A program made the position numbers and the translations under genes. Under the pieces are notes generated by a model. That model searched no databases and was not told the origin of the DNA. It worked only from the letters and a program-made list of their open reading frames with translations. 6,300 nucleotides of DNA from an uncultured Prevotellaceae bacterium. GTDB taxonomy: Bacteria > Bacteroidota > Bacteroidia > Bacteroidales > Bacteroidaceae. Positions 1 through 6,237 of this stretch are shown in pieces. The stretch lies in NCBI GenBank assembly GCA_946644025.1, contig CAMPCG010000179.1, positions 1 to 6,300 on the forward strand. Direction: 5' to 3'. Each line of letters starts with the position of its first letter. The first letter of the stretch is position 1.

Positions 1-1128
1 CTGCCGGCGGTTCTGCTGATAGCCGACGAGCACCTTCAGCGCACCGTCGCCGATGAAGAACGAGTTGTCGAGGGCGGCCTTGTAGTGATAGATCTTCTGG
101 TAGGCCTCCGACGGTTCCAAATGTCCCAGCGCGTCGCGACCGCCGCCGACAAGTCCGGGCTTGATGTGGTAGCCCGAAAGCTTCAGGTGGCTGTAGCCCC
201 ACGGCTGGTTCACACCGAGCATACCCGTCAGTGCCCGCTCATGGAACTGCGTGCCGCTGACGCGTCCGTCCTCCTTATTCTTATAGTCGCCGGCGTCCTT
301 CTCGCTCCAACGCCAGTTCCACACCACGCCCTGCCGGTTGCCGGCAAAGTTCACGGTGTAGTCGTAGAGCTGCTGGTTGGTCTGGTACTCGCCGCCCACG
401 CTCGCCGCCATCTTTCCCTGCGGCATCACGGGAGCCTCGTGCATCACCAGCACGCCGGCCAGGGCGTCGGAGCCATACATCAGCGAGGCCGGGCCCTTCA
501 GTATCTCTATGGAGTGGACACTCTGGGCGTCGATCTCTATGCCGTGCTCATCGCCCCACTGCTGCCCTTCCTGGCGTATGCCGTCGTTGACGGTGACAAT
601 GCGGTTGTAGCCCAAACCGCGGATGACGGGCTTCGAGATGCCGCTGCCCGTGGTAATCTGGCTGACGCCGGGCTGGCGCGAGACGGCATCGATGATGTTG
701 GTCGACGGCGTCTCCTGCAGGGAGCGGGCGCTGACGACGCTCACGGGCGACGGCGTGCGGTAGGCCAGCGACTGGCCGGTCAGTCCCGTCACCACCACCT
801 CGCCGAGCATGGCGTTGTTCTCGTGCAGCACAAAGTCGCGCGTCGTCGTGGTGTGCAGGTCGATGGTCTCTATGATGGTCTGGTGGCCCACGAAGCTCAC
901 CTGAATGGTGGTTTTTACTACTGGCAGGCGGTCAACGACGTAGCGCCCTTCGGCATCGGTCACGGTGCCGACTTTCAGCACGGGAAAATAGACACTGGCC
1001 CCGACCACGGGCTCGCCATCAACGGCATCGGTCACTTGTCCCCGCAGCACGGTGTGGTTGGCTAAGGGACTGGCTGTCACTGCCATGCACAGGCATAGCA
1101 ATGACAAAACAATATATAATGGTTTCAT
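1..1128 (-). CDS. TonB-dependent outer-membrane receptor, N-terminal 376 residues (partial, runs off the window)
   Basis: Reading the minus strand from ATG at 1128 gives 376 codons without a stop, ending only at the window edge. Residues 1-20 look like a signal peptide (KPLY, then a hydrophobic core, then AVTAS). Residues about 27-105 form a carboxypeptidase-D-like regulatory domain (LRGQVTDAVDGEPVVGASV, then GTVTDAEGRY). A TonB-box-like EVVVTG follows at 110-115. The plug domain spans about 122-232, with PVIRGLGYNRI, the NDGIRQEGQQWGDEHG segment (181-196) and the conserved EILKGPASLMYGSDALAG (208-225). The beta-barrel begins after about residue 240. Family knowledge: such receptors import scarce ligands across the outer membrane using TonB-ExbBD energy. 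From memory, QQWGDEHG-type plugs recall Bacteroidota receptors placed near metal genes, so zinc or copper is a guess; the substrate is not shown. The start has no Shine-Dalgarno sequence, as is usual in this phylum. No promoter consensus is visible between 1129 and 1500, so transcription from the small upstream gene is likely. Confidence 0.95.
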   Translation of the reverse strand, partial: MKPLYIVLSLLCLCMAVTASPLANHTVLRGQVTDAVDGEPVVGASVYFPVLKVGTVTDAEGRYVVDRLPVVKTTIQVSFVGHQTIIETIDLHTTTTRDFVLHENNAMLGEVVVTGLTGQSLAYRTPSPVSVVSARSLQETPSTNIIDAVSRQPGVSQITTGSGISKPVIRGLGYNRIVTVNDGIRQEGQQWGDEHGIEIDAQSVHSIEILKGPASLMYGSDALAGVLVMHEAPVMPQGKMAASVGGEYQTNQQLYDYTVNFAGNRQGVVWNWRWSEKDAGDYKNKEDGRVSGTQFHERALTGMLGVNQPWGYSHLKLSGYHIKPGLVGGGRDALGHLEPSEAYQKIYHYKAALDNSFFIGDGALKVLVGYQQNRRQ

Positions 1129-1194
1129 TATGATTCTGTTTATGTTACTTTAGGAGTTGAGGAGTTGGGGAGGTAACGGTAGAATACCAGCTTA

Positions 1195-1302
1195 CAGCGG
1201 TAGTCAGCCGGCACGGCACTAAAGCCCCAGAGGGACTGAACAGCGGTAGTCAGCCGGCACGGCACGAAAGCCCCAGAGGGGCTTAACAGCGGTAGCCAGC
1301 CG
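1195..1302. repeat. Tandem 46-bp REP-like repeat, two full copies and a partial third
   Basis: Two directly adjoining 46-bp units, 1195-1240 and 1241-1286, match at 43 of 46 positions. A third start (CAGCGGTAGCCAGCCG, 1287-1302, one mismatch) runs into the large inverted repeat that follows. Each unit begins CAGCGGTAGTCAGCCGG and ends in a short palindrome. In copy two this is AAGCCCC-AGA-GGGGCTT, a perfect 7-bp stem; in copy one a C-to-A mismatch weakens it. No coding signal is present. The units resemble the palindromic intergenic repeats scattered through many Bacteroidota genomes, but I cannot name the family. Confidence 0.85.
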
Positions 1303-1446
1303 TTTTAACGGCTGGTGGATGACCTGCTGGTGGACAAGCGTGCCTTTAGGTACGCGACCACAATGGATGTCGCTGCTGATGTCGCGTACCTAAAGGCACG
1401 CTTTCTACCGCCGACGCTATACCAGCCGTTAAAACGGCTGGCTACC
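1291..1446. repeat. Large composite inverted repeat (nested perfect arms) upstream of the receptor
   Basis: The outer arms 1291-1316 and 1421-1446 are perfect 26-bp reverse complements. The inner arms 1336-1358 and 1381-1403 are perfect 23-bp reverse complements, around a 22-nt loop (1359-1380). The 17-19 nt between inner and outer arms pair poorly. Each outer arm is itself nearly palindromic (CCAGCCGTT-TT-AACGGCTGG), so it could form either small local hairpins or one long cruciform or RNA stem. There is no obvious target-site duplication and no transposase, so a mobile-element origin (a MITE-like or REP-like unit) is possible but unproven. If the small gene and the receptor share a transcript, this structure sits in the RNA between them. 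Confidence 0.9.
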
Positions 1447-1451
1447 CTTGT

Positions 1452-1470
1452 CTTGCCCCTATGGGGCAGG
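1452..1470. repeat. Short palindrome in the repeat cluster
   Basis: CTTGCCCC-TAT-GGGGCAGG forms an 8-bp stem (one T-G wobble) with a 3-nt loop. It has no T-run after it on either strand, so it does not look like an intrinsic terminator. It is the same style of short G/C palindrome as the one inside the 46-bp units and is best read as another REP-like element. Confidence 0.7.
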
Positions 1471-1477
1471 GCTAAAC

Positions 1478-1535
1478 GCGCGACGACTGACGGGGCTGTG
1501 CTACCATAAGGGCGGAGCGCGCGTCGACTGACGGG
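1478..1535. repeat. Direct repeat of 17 bp straddling the end of the small membrane-protein gene
   Basis: The 17-bp stretch GCGCGACGACTGACGGG (1478-1494) recurs as GCGCGTCGACTGACGGG (1519-1535), one mismatch, 41 bp apart. The second copy lies inside the coding region and the first lies beyond its stop codon (1501-1503). The repeat cluster has therefore reached the 3' end of the gene. Confidence 0.75.
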
Positions 1536-1821
1536 CAATGGCTGCCACCGGAACGCGCTGAGACGGCCATAGCACACTGCCCAAACATAAACGTAAGACA
1601 AAAGCTATTCCTATGACAGCGGCGGGCACGTACTGCAGCGTCGTCAACTGGCAAAGCACGCAGTCGTGCAGGTGGAAGGTCTGGGCCGTGATGTGGCCGG
1701 CATGCGGCTCGTGGTGGACGCACTGGTAGCAGGCATCCTCCACGTACACCGCACCGCGGTGCACATGCAGCATCGTCAGCAGGAGCAGCGGCAGATAGAC
1801 TGCCAGCAGCGCCCTCGCCAC
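1501..1821 (-). CDS. Small two-helix membrane protein with a Cys/His-rich loop, putative metal binding
   Basis: I do not recognise a named family. From GTG at 1821 the product has 106 residues. A hydrophobic helix (about 2-18, ALLAVYLPLLLLTML) ends in HVH. A loop follows with ACYQCVHHEPHAGH and then FHLHDCVLCQL: two CxxC pairs (C31/C34 and C54/C57) and at least seven nearby histidines. A second helix (about 63-80) and a basic tail come next. Such a Cys/His density between two membrane segments suggests binding of a soft metal such as copper or zinc at the envelope; this is inference. The open frame extends upstream to GTG at 1884, giving 127 residues, but that codon lies in the loop of a terminator and upstream of the predicted transcription start. 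GTG 1851 would be nearly leaderless. GTG 1821 leaves about 30 nt of leader and a sensible short N-terminus. The first ATG (codon 38 of the long frame) would remove the first helix. The gene precedes the receptor on the same strand and may share its transcript. Confidence 0.75.
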   Translation of the reverse strand: MARALLAVYLPLLLLTMLHVHRGAVYVEDACYQCVHHEPHAGHITAQTFHLHDCVLCQLTTLQYVPAAVIGIAFVLRLCLGSVLWPSQRVPVAAIARQSTRAPPLW

Positions 1822-1856
1822 AAGACTTCTACGCTGTCTGTTTAGTATCACGGCTG

Positions 1857-1887
1857 CAAAGGTACACAAAAAAGCCGAAAGCACAAA
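1857..1887 (-). promoter_or_regulatory. Bacteroides-type promoter for the small membrane-protein gene
   Basis: On the minus strand TTTG (1887-1884) is followed after exactly 19 nt by TACCTTTG (1864-1857). This fits the Bacteroides consensus of a -33 TTTG and a -7 TAnnTTTG. Transcription should start near 1851, which argues against the GTG at 1884 as start codon. The -33 box lies in the loop of the terminator of the preceding gene. Call made by consensus match only. Confidence 0.65.
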
Positions 1888-1896
1888 GCTTTCGGC
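1868..1896 (-). terminator. Intrinsic terminator of the BspA-family gene
   Basis: Read on the minus strand, GCCGAAAGC, a 5-nt loop TTTGT, the perfect complement GCTTTCGGC and then six T (1873-1868) form a classic factor-independent terminator. It lies 85 nt beyond the stop codon of the 1324-residue gene. No T-run follows on the plus strand, so it acts in one direction only. Confidence 0.85.
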
Positions 1897-1980
1897 CTAA
1901 AAAGTTTAGTTTAGGGGAGGAGGCAGGGGGAGTCAGAGCCCCCCAGACTCTCTCCTTGATGAAAGGGGAGCGGCTGCCGC

Positions 1981-4900
1981 CTACTCTACGCCGGCCATGA
2001 TGTTGGTGATGGCCACGATGTCGCCGATGCCCACCTCGGTGTCGCCGTTCACGTCGGCACGCTCGCGGATAATGGGATCGCTCTCTGCGCCGGCCATGAC
2101 GTTCGTGACGGCCACAATGTCGCCGATGCCCACCTGGCCGTCGCCGTTAACGTCGCCTTTGAGCAGTCCGACGGGCTCGATGATCACCTCAGTCGTAACG
2201 ATGTTGCCGCCGGCGTCGCGCAGATGCTTGTTGTCGAAGGTGGCGCCTTCGGGCTGGGTGATGGCGCAGCCCTTCAACTGCAATGTGGCGAAGTAACCGA
2301 TGGACGTTGAAGTGCCAGTGGCATGGATGGTGGCATTGTCAATGATGAGATTCTCGTTGTTGCCGTAGCCGTGAATACCATACTTGCCCGATGCATTCAC
2401 AGAGCAGTCGCTGATGGTGAGTGTCACTTCCGTACCATTACTATTATAGACGTAGACACAGCCTTTGCCTACAGTCATCGTGGCGCTGCCACTGCCGCTG
2501 ATGTTCAAATCGCTGACACTCCAGATGCCGTAGTTGCCTGCCGTGATGATGTTGTCACCCTCGAGGACGATGTTGAGTGCATCACCCTGGTTGTTGATGA
2601 CAACGCCGGTGTAGTCAAGGGTGGCATCGGTCAGTGTCAGCGTCCGCGTTTCTGGGTCGAAGGTCACCTTGCCGCCCTTGACGCCGGTGAAGCCGTTGCT
2701 GGGCGTGATGAGCTTATAGTTGGCTGCAGTGATGGCCTTGCCGGCAATATTCACCTGGTAGCTATCCTTTTTTGCTTCCGTCAGGTAGCCGGGGTTGGTG
2801 CTGGGTCCGCCGTCGACGTGGGCGTAGGCTGCATCGACGTGGCTGCTGTTGTACGTCGTACCCTTACCGCCGACGAGCTTGGTGGAGCCCTTGAACATGT
2901 CGGCCGAGTAGGTCACCGACGCCATGCTCCAGTTGTTGCCCACGGTGATGGTCTTCAGGTAGTAGCAGGCCTGGAACATGCCGTCCGTCCGCTTCACCTT
3001 GTCGGTGTCGAAGTAAGAGATGTCGAGGGTGGTGAGGGGATAGTTGTAGAACATGTAGCTCATGTATTCCACCCGACTGGTATTCAGGTACTCCATACCC
3101 TCGATGTCCTTCAGGCTGGTCATGAAGTAGAACCAGTACGATGTCTTCGTGGGGCGGCAGTCGACGAACGAGGGGTCGAACACGACGTGCTCCGTCGACT
3201 CGCGATAGGTGCTCCAACCGGGGGAGTTGCTGGTATAGTCGAAGTTGTAGACCTTGCCCTCGCGCTTGTGATACTTGCCGTCGTAGTAGAAGGTCAGCGT
3301 GCCGTCGTCGTAGATGGCATAGCCCCTATACGACAGGTAGCCGGGCTGGATGTCCCTGTCCACACGGGCGTACTCGCCATTGACGTGTTGGGCGTCGTAG
3401 GCCGTACCGATGCCACCGACCAGGCTGGTGCAGTTGGTGAACATTTGAAAAGCAGGTTCTCCTCCATTGTAGCTCACCAAGCCTTCGGTGGTCCAGTCCT
3501 CGCCGACGATAATCTTGGTCAGGGCCGTACAGCCGCGGAACATCCACTGCATGCTCTCCACCTTGCGGGTATCGAAGTTGCTCAAGTTGAGTGCTGTCAG
3601 GCTTGAGCAGCCGTCGAACATGTCGGTCATGTCGACCATCTCGCTGGTGTTGAGATATTCCAGACCGCTGAAAGACTTCAGGTTATTCATGCCTTTGAAC
3701 CAACCGGTGCCAAACACCGGACGGGCGTTGGCAAACGAGGAGTCGAAAACGACGTTCGTAATCTTGTCGGTGTCCCCCTGCGTCCAGTCGGGAACGACCA
3801 TATTGGTCTTGTTCAGTGAGTAGACCGTGCCCGAGCGGCTGCTGCGGTTCTGGTCGTAAAAGAAAGTCATCATGTAGCCGTCGACGACCACATAACCCAG
3901 GTCGCTGAAGTAGCCGGGGTTGTTCTCACCACCGTCCTGGCGGGCATACTCCTTGTCGACGTGGTTGGCATCGTAGCGTGTACCGGCACTACCGGTGAGG
4001 CGCGTGCAGCCGAGGAACATGTCGTCGGAGTTCTTCACCTTGTCGGTCGTAAACGCGCTGCTGGCAACGATGGTCTTCAGGTTGCTGCAACCCTTGAACA
4101 TCTCTTTCATGTTGGTGACGTTGCCAGTGTTGAAGGTCGACAGGTCGAGCTCTTCAGCCCCGCAGCCGTTGAACATGGCGTTCATCGTGTTCACGTTGTG
4201 TGTGTCGAAATGGCCCAGGTCAATCTCTTTAAGGCTACTGGCGTTCTGGAAGGTGGCATACATGTTGGTCACCTCGCTGGTGTTCAGGTACTGCATGCCG
4301 GTGATGCTCTCGATAGTTGACTTACTGAACCAATTGACGGTCGATGTCGGACGTGCCGTGGCAAACGACGGGTCGATGACCACCTTCTGAGCAGGACCAC
4401 AGCCTATCCACGCCGGGTAGGTGACGCGCACACTGGCAAACATCTCGTAGATGGCACCCGTCTTAGCGTAGCGCTTACCGTCGTTATAGAGCGTCAGCGT
4501 CTTGGTGTCACTGTCGTAAACAGCATAGCTGGGGCCGGTGAGATAGCCGGGGGTGCTGCTGCCGTCGATGCGGGCATAGTCGGCATCCACGTGGTCAGGG
4601 TCGTAGGCTGTGTGGGCGCCGCCGACGAGGCTGGTGCAGTTTTTGAACGTGTCTTCTGTCCTCCTCACTTTAGCCGTTGTCCAGCCCTCGCCGACAAAGA
4701 TTCGCTTCAGCGACGTGCAACCGTAGAACGTCTGTATCAGGCTCACCAATTTGGGCGTGTTGAAGGCGCTCAAGTCTATCTCCGTGAGCTTCTTGCAGCC
4801 AAGGAACATGCCGCCCATCAGCTCCAGCTGGCTCGTATTGACGTTCTCCAAACCGCGCACCGACGTCAGCTCCTTGAAATCGGCGAACGTGTTGGAGAAG

Positions 4901-5955
4901 GCCAGAACCTCGTAGCCGGCAAACGAGGGGTCGAAGACGACGGTGGTAGCCTCGCTGCCGAGCTCCTTCCACGGGCGGTCTTCCAGGAACGAATACTGCT
5001 TATTACTGACGTCGTAGTCCTTCTCTTCGTTGTAGTAGAACGTCAGGGTCTTGTTGTTCGACGTGTAACCGACCCAAGGCACGACGGTAGAGCGCAGATA
5101 GCCCGACGATACTCCGCTCTTATCAACGCGTGCACGGGTCTTGTCGGTGTAGTCGGCACTGTACGACGTGCCATTGCCGCCACGAAGGTGAATGTCGCCC
5201 GTGAACATGTTGGCCGAGCTGGTCACGTTGTCCACTGTCCAGCCGGGGCCCACATAGATATCGTACAGGTTGGTGCAGTTGTAGAACATGAACGTCATGT
5301 CGGTCACCTTCGACGTGTTCCAGCCGCCACGCACATTCAGGGCACCTACGGAGCCCAGCTTGACGACGGCCAACTGTGAACAGCCGTCGAACATGTTGCT
5401 CATGTTGGTCACCCTCGACGTGTTCCAGCCGCTCAGGTCCAGCTTCCACAGCTTGCGGCAAGACAAGAACATGCCGCCCATGTCTGTCACCTTCGACGTG
5501 TTGAAGATGGTACCGTTGGTGCTGTTGATGCTGGCGCTATAGGTGTCCTGGAAGTTCAGAATCGTCAGTTTTTCGCACTCCTGGAACATCTGGCGCATCG
5601 TTGTCACATCGCCGGTGTACAGGTAATTCAGGTTGTAAATCTCTTCAAGTTCGTACATCTTGTAGAACCACTTGGCGGTCGACGTGGGGCGGTAGTTCTT
5701 GAACGACTCGTCGAACGAGACGTACGTCACATACTGACGGTTACCGTCGCTCACCCACCCCGGGTCGCTGTTGCCCGTGTTCAGGCTGTACTTCTGGCCC
5801 GTTCGCGTGTTCTTGTACGTGTCGTAGTAGAACCTCAGGCCCTTGTTGGTATTGTCGTACACGGCGTAGGCCTCCTGTGCCTGCAACCATGTAACCCCGA
5901 AGAGGCTGACGAGCAGCGTCAACATAAATAGTCTTAATAAATTCTGATGTTTCAT
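1981..5955 (-). CDS. Secreted BspA-family repeat protein with C-terminal dockerin-like domain, 1324 residues
   Basis: ATG 5955 starts a signal peptide (residues 1-26, hydrophobic LFMLTLLVSLFGVTW, probable cut after LQA). Five modules follow (about 29-289, 296-473, 476-684, 687-875, 878-1059). Each opens with a YAVYD...LTFYYD strand pair, then VVFDPSFA...RPTST..WF, then 3-5 DUF285/BspA leucine-rich-like repeats (MFxGCxxLTxLDLSxFNTxxVTxM), and ends with a cap (LVGGxGTxYDxxHVDxxYARVDGG..PGYL). Residues about 1066-1260 form a beta-rich, right-handed-helix-like domain (RTLTLTDATL, NIVLEGDN, LNISGSGSATMTV) resembling carbohydrate-binding modules. Residues 1267-1324 carry two dockerin-like calcium loops (GDVNGDGQVGIGDI and ADVNGDTEVGIGDI). 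Family knowledge: BspA-type proteins of Tannerella and Prevotella are cell-surface or secreted and bind host proteins or other bacteria. I see no lipobox and no type IX C-terminal signal, so the final location is open. There is no Shine-Dalgarno sequence. The gene appears monocistronic, with its own terminator. Confidence 0.95.
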   Translation of the reverse strand: MKHQNLLRLFMLTLLVSLFGVTWLQAQEAYAVYDNTNKGLRFYYDTYKNTRTGQKYSLNTGNSDPGWVSDGNRQYVTYVSFDESFKNYRPTSTAKWFYKMYELEEIYNLNYLYTGDVTTMRQMFQECEKLTILNFQDTYSASINSTNGTIFNTSKVTDMGGMFLSCRKLWKLDLSGWNTSRVTNMSNMFDGCSQLAVVKLGSVGALNVRGGWNTSKVTDMTFMFYNCTNLYDIYVGPGWTVDNVTSSANMFTGDIHLRGGNGTSYSADYTDKTRARVDKSGVSSGYLRSTVVPWVGYTSNNKTLTFYYNEEKDYDVSNKQYSFLEDRPWKELGSEATTVVFDPSFAGYEVLAFSNTFADFKELTSVRGLENVNTSQLELMGGMFLGCKKLTEIDLSAFNTPKLVSLIQTFYGCTSLKRIFVGEGWTTAKVRRTEDTFKNCTSLVGGAHTAYDPDHVDADYARIDGSSTPGYLTGPSYAVYDSDTKTLTLYNDGKRYAKTGAIYEMFASVRVTYPAWIGCGPAQKVVIDPSFATARPTSTVNWFSKSTIESITGMQYLNTSEVTNMYATFQNASSLKEIDLGHFDTHNVNTMNAMFNGCGAEELDLSTFNTGNVTNMKEMFKGCSNLKTIVASSAFTTDKVKNSDDMFLGCTRLTGSAGTRYDANHVDKEYARQDGGENNPGYFSDLGYVVVDGYMMTFFYDQNRSSRSGTVYSLNKTNMVVPDWTQGDTDKITNVVFDSSFANARPVFGTGWFKGMNNLKSFSGLEYLNTSEMVDMTDMFDGCSSLTALNLSNFDTRKVESMQWMFRGCTALTKIIVGEDWTTEGLVSYNGGEPAFQMFTNCTSLVGGIGTAYDAQHVNGEYARVDRDIQPGYLSYRGYAIYDDGTLTFYYDGKYHKREGKVYNFDYTSNSPGWSTYRESTEHVVFDPSFVDCRPTKTSYWFYFMTSLKDIEGMEYLNTSRVEYMSYMFYNYPLTTLDISYFDTDKVKRTDGMFQACYYLKTITVGNNWSMASVTYSADMFKGSTKLVGGKGTTYNSSHVDAAYAHVDGGPSTNPGYLTEAKKDSYQVNIAGKAITAANYKLITPSNGFTGVKGGKVTFDPETRTLTLTDATLDYTGVVINNQGDALNIVLEGDNIITAGNYGIWSVSDLNISGSGSATMTVGKGCVYVYNSNGTEVTLTISDCSVNASGKYGIHGYGNNENLIIDNATIHATGTSTSIGYFATLQLKGCAITQPEGATFDNKHLRDAGGNIVTTEVIIEPVGLLKGDVNGDGQVGIGDIVAVTNVMAGAESDPIIRERADVNGDTEVGIGDIVAITNIMAGVE
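1991..2157 (-). repeat. Duplicated dockerin-like motif visible at DNA level
   Basis: The 68-bp stretches 1991-2058 and 2090-2157 match at about 59 positions and are offset by 99 bp, that is 33 codons. They encode the two DVNGD...VGIGDIVA motifs. Most differences fall at synonymous positions, consistent with an old internal duplication kept by selection. Confidence 0.8.
2779..5871 (-). repeat. Five-fold module repeat within the BspA-family gene
   Basis: Five in-frame modules cover 5871-5089, 5070-4537, 4530-3904, 3897-3331 and 3324-2779, encoding about 261, 178, 209, 189 and 182 residues. They share the opening YDD strands, the FDPSF segment, the MF..C repeats and the closing GG-GT-YD..HVD cap. 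The first is longest because it has five MF-type repeats rather than three or four. The last lacks the usual Cys in two of its three repeats (FYNYPL, FKGSTK). Confidence 0.9.
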
Positions 5956-6009
5956 AACGCTATTCGTTTTAAGTTAATAAATGTGTGGTATTATCTCTTA
6001 TAAGCGGCA

Positions 6010-6017
6010 CAAATATA
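6010..6017 (-). promoter_or_regulatory. Possible proximal -7 box of the BspA-family gene
   Basis: TATATTTG on the minus strand matches the -7 consensus TAnnTTTG and would start transcription about 50 nt before the ATG. No TTTG lies 19-21 nt upstream; the nearest is only 13 nt away. It is therefore a half-match, weaker than the promoter at 6097-6128. It overlaps a degenerate copy of the 22-bp unit. Confidence 0.35.
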
Positions 6018-6020
6018 TCT

Positions 6021-6108
6021 ATATGCGCTGCAAATGTAATTAATATGCGCTGCAAAATTCACCAATATGAACTGCAAATTATAACAATATGCGCTGCAAA
6101 TTTAATTA
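6021..6108. repeat. Four perfect-register tandem 22-bp repeats upstream of the BspA-family gene
   Basis: Units lie at 6021-6042, 6043-6064, 6065-6086 and 6087-6108, with the core ATATGCGCTGCAAAT. Unit three has GAAC for GCGC; the variable 7-bp tails are A/T-rich. A degenerate copy (about 6000-6020, ATAAGCGGCACAAAT) precedes them. The period is close to two turns of DNA, which would place equal sites on one face of the helix, as expected for a regulator that binds in a row. On the minus strand units 1 and 4 create TAnnTTTG boxes. Confidence 0.9.
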
Positions 6109-6128
6109 ATTTCTCCGAAACCGCCAAA
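6097..6128 (-). promoter_or_regulatory. Consensus Bacteroides-type promoter for the BspA-family gene
   Basis: On the minus strand TTTG (6128-6125), exactly 20 nt, then TAAATTTG (6104-6097) matches the -33/-7 consensus. The -7 box lies inside the outermost 22-bp unit. Transcription would start near 6091 and give a leader of about 135 nt that contains the other three units. Confidence 0.55.
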
Positions 6129-6237
6129 CTTTTCGTGTCTTTTCTTTCACGTTACCTGTCTTTTTCTATTCGTTTTGAGAAGGAACTGTCGCTATGGATA
6201 AGCGGCATTCTCCGTCTCTCGCCTGCCTACCCCTAAA
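6109..6237. other. Spacer between the two repeat arrays, no gene seen
   Basis: This part of the gene-free 5956-6300 region has no convincing reading frame or RNA gene on either strand. Apart from the -33 TTTG at 6125-6128, I see only an 11-bp word CTATTCGTTTT (6166-6176), which recurs at 5960-5970 just before the start codon of the BspA-family gene. Confidence 0.5.

Noticed and set aside
85..1065. Long plus-strand open frame of 326 codons
   Set aside because: It is antisense to the TonB-dependent receptor, whose minus-strand frame shows clear family motifs throughout. The plus-strand protein has no recognisable domain and a skewed composition.
1195..1302. Possible CRISPR array
   Set aside because: The 46-bp units abut with no unique spacers and there is no cas gene. 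The 22-bp units at 6021-6108 are likewise spacer-free.
1582..1589. TATGTTTG on the minus strand as a promoter for the receptor
   Set aside because: It matches the -7 consensus, but the nearest TTTG upstream is only 9 nt away instead of 19-21, and it lies inside the small gene's coding sequence.
1305..1601. Minus-strand frame of 98 codons and plus-strand frame of 64 codons (1315-1509) across the repeat block
   Set aside because: Both encode the arms of the inverted repeat (AFRYAT... and VAYLKAR... appear from either strand), so they are by-products of palindromic DNA and not genes.
1472..1723. Minus-strand frame of 83 codons overlapping the small membrane-protein gene
   Set aside because: It is out of frame with the protein that has membrane helices and ordered Cys/His motifs. 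Its own product is Arg/Pro-rich without pattern.
2323..3606. Plus-strand open frame of 427 codons, with similar shorter ones at 3961-4320 and 4591-5379
   Set aside because: They lie entirely opposite the BspA-family gene. Their His/Val/Ala/Gly-rich products and repeating patterns mirror the repeats on the coding strand.
5960..6176. CTATTCGTTTT occurring at 5960-5970 and 6166-6176
   Set aside because: An 11-bp word of low complexity seen twice in an A/T-rich region is weak evidence on its own. It has no symmetry and no fixed relation to the promoter boxes.
5985..6236. Plus-strand frame of 83 codons upstream of the BspA-family gene
   Set aside because: Its first half is a translation of the 22-bp tandem repeats (repeated ICAAN-type words) and the rest has no domain character.
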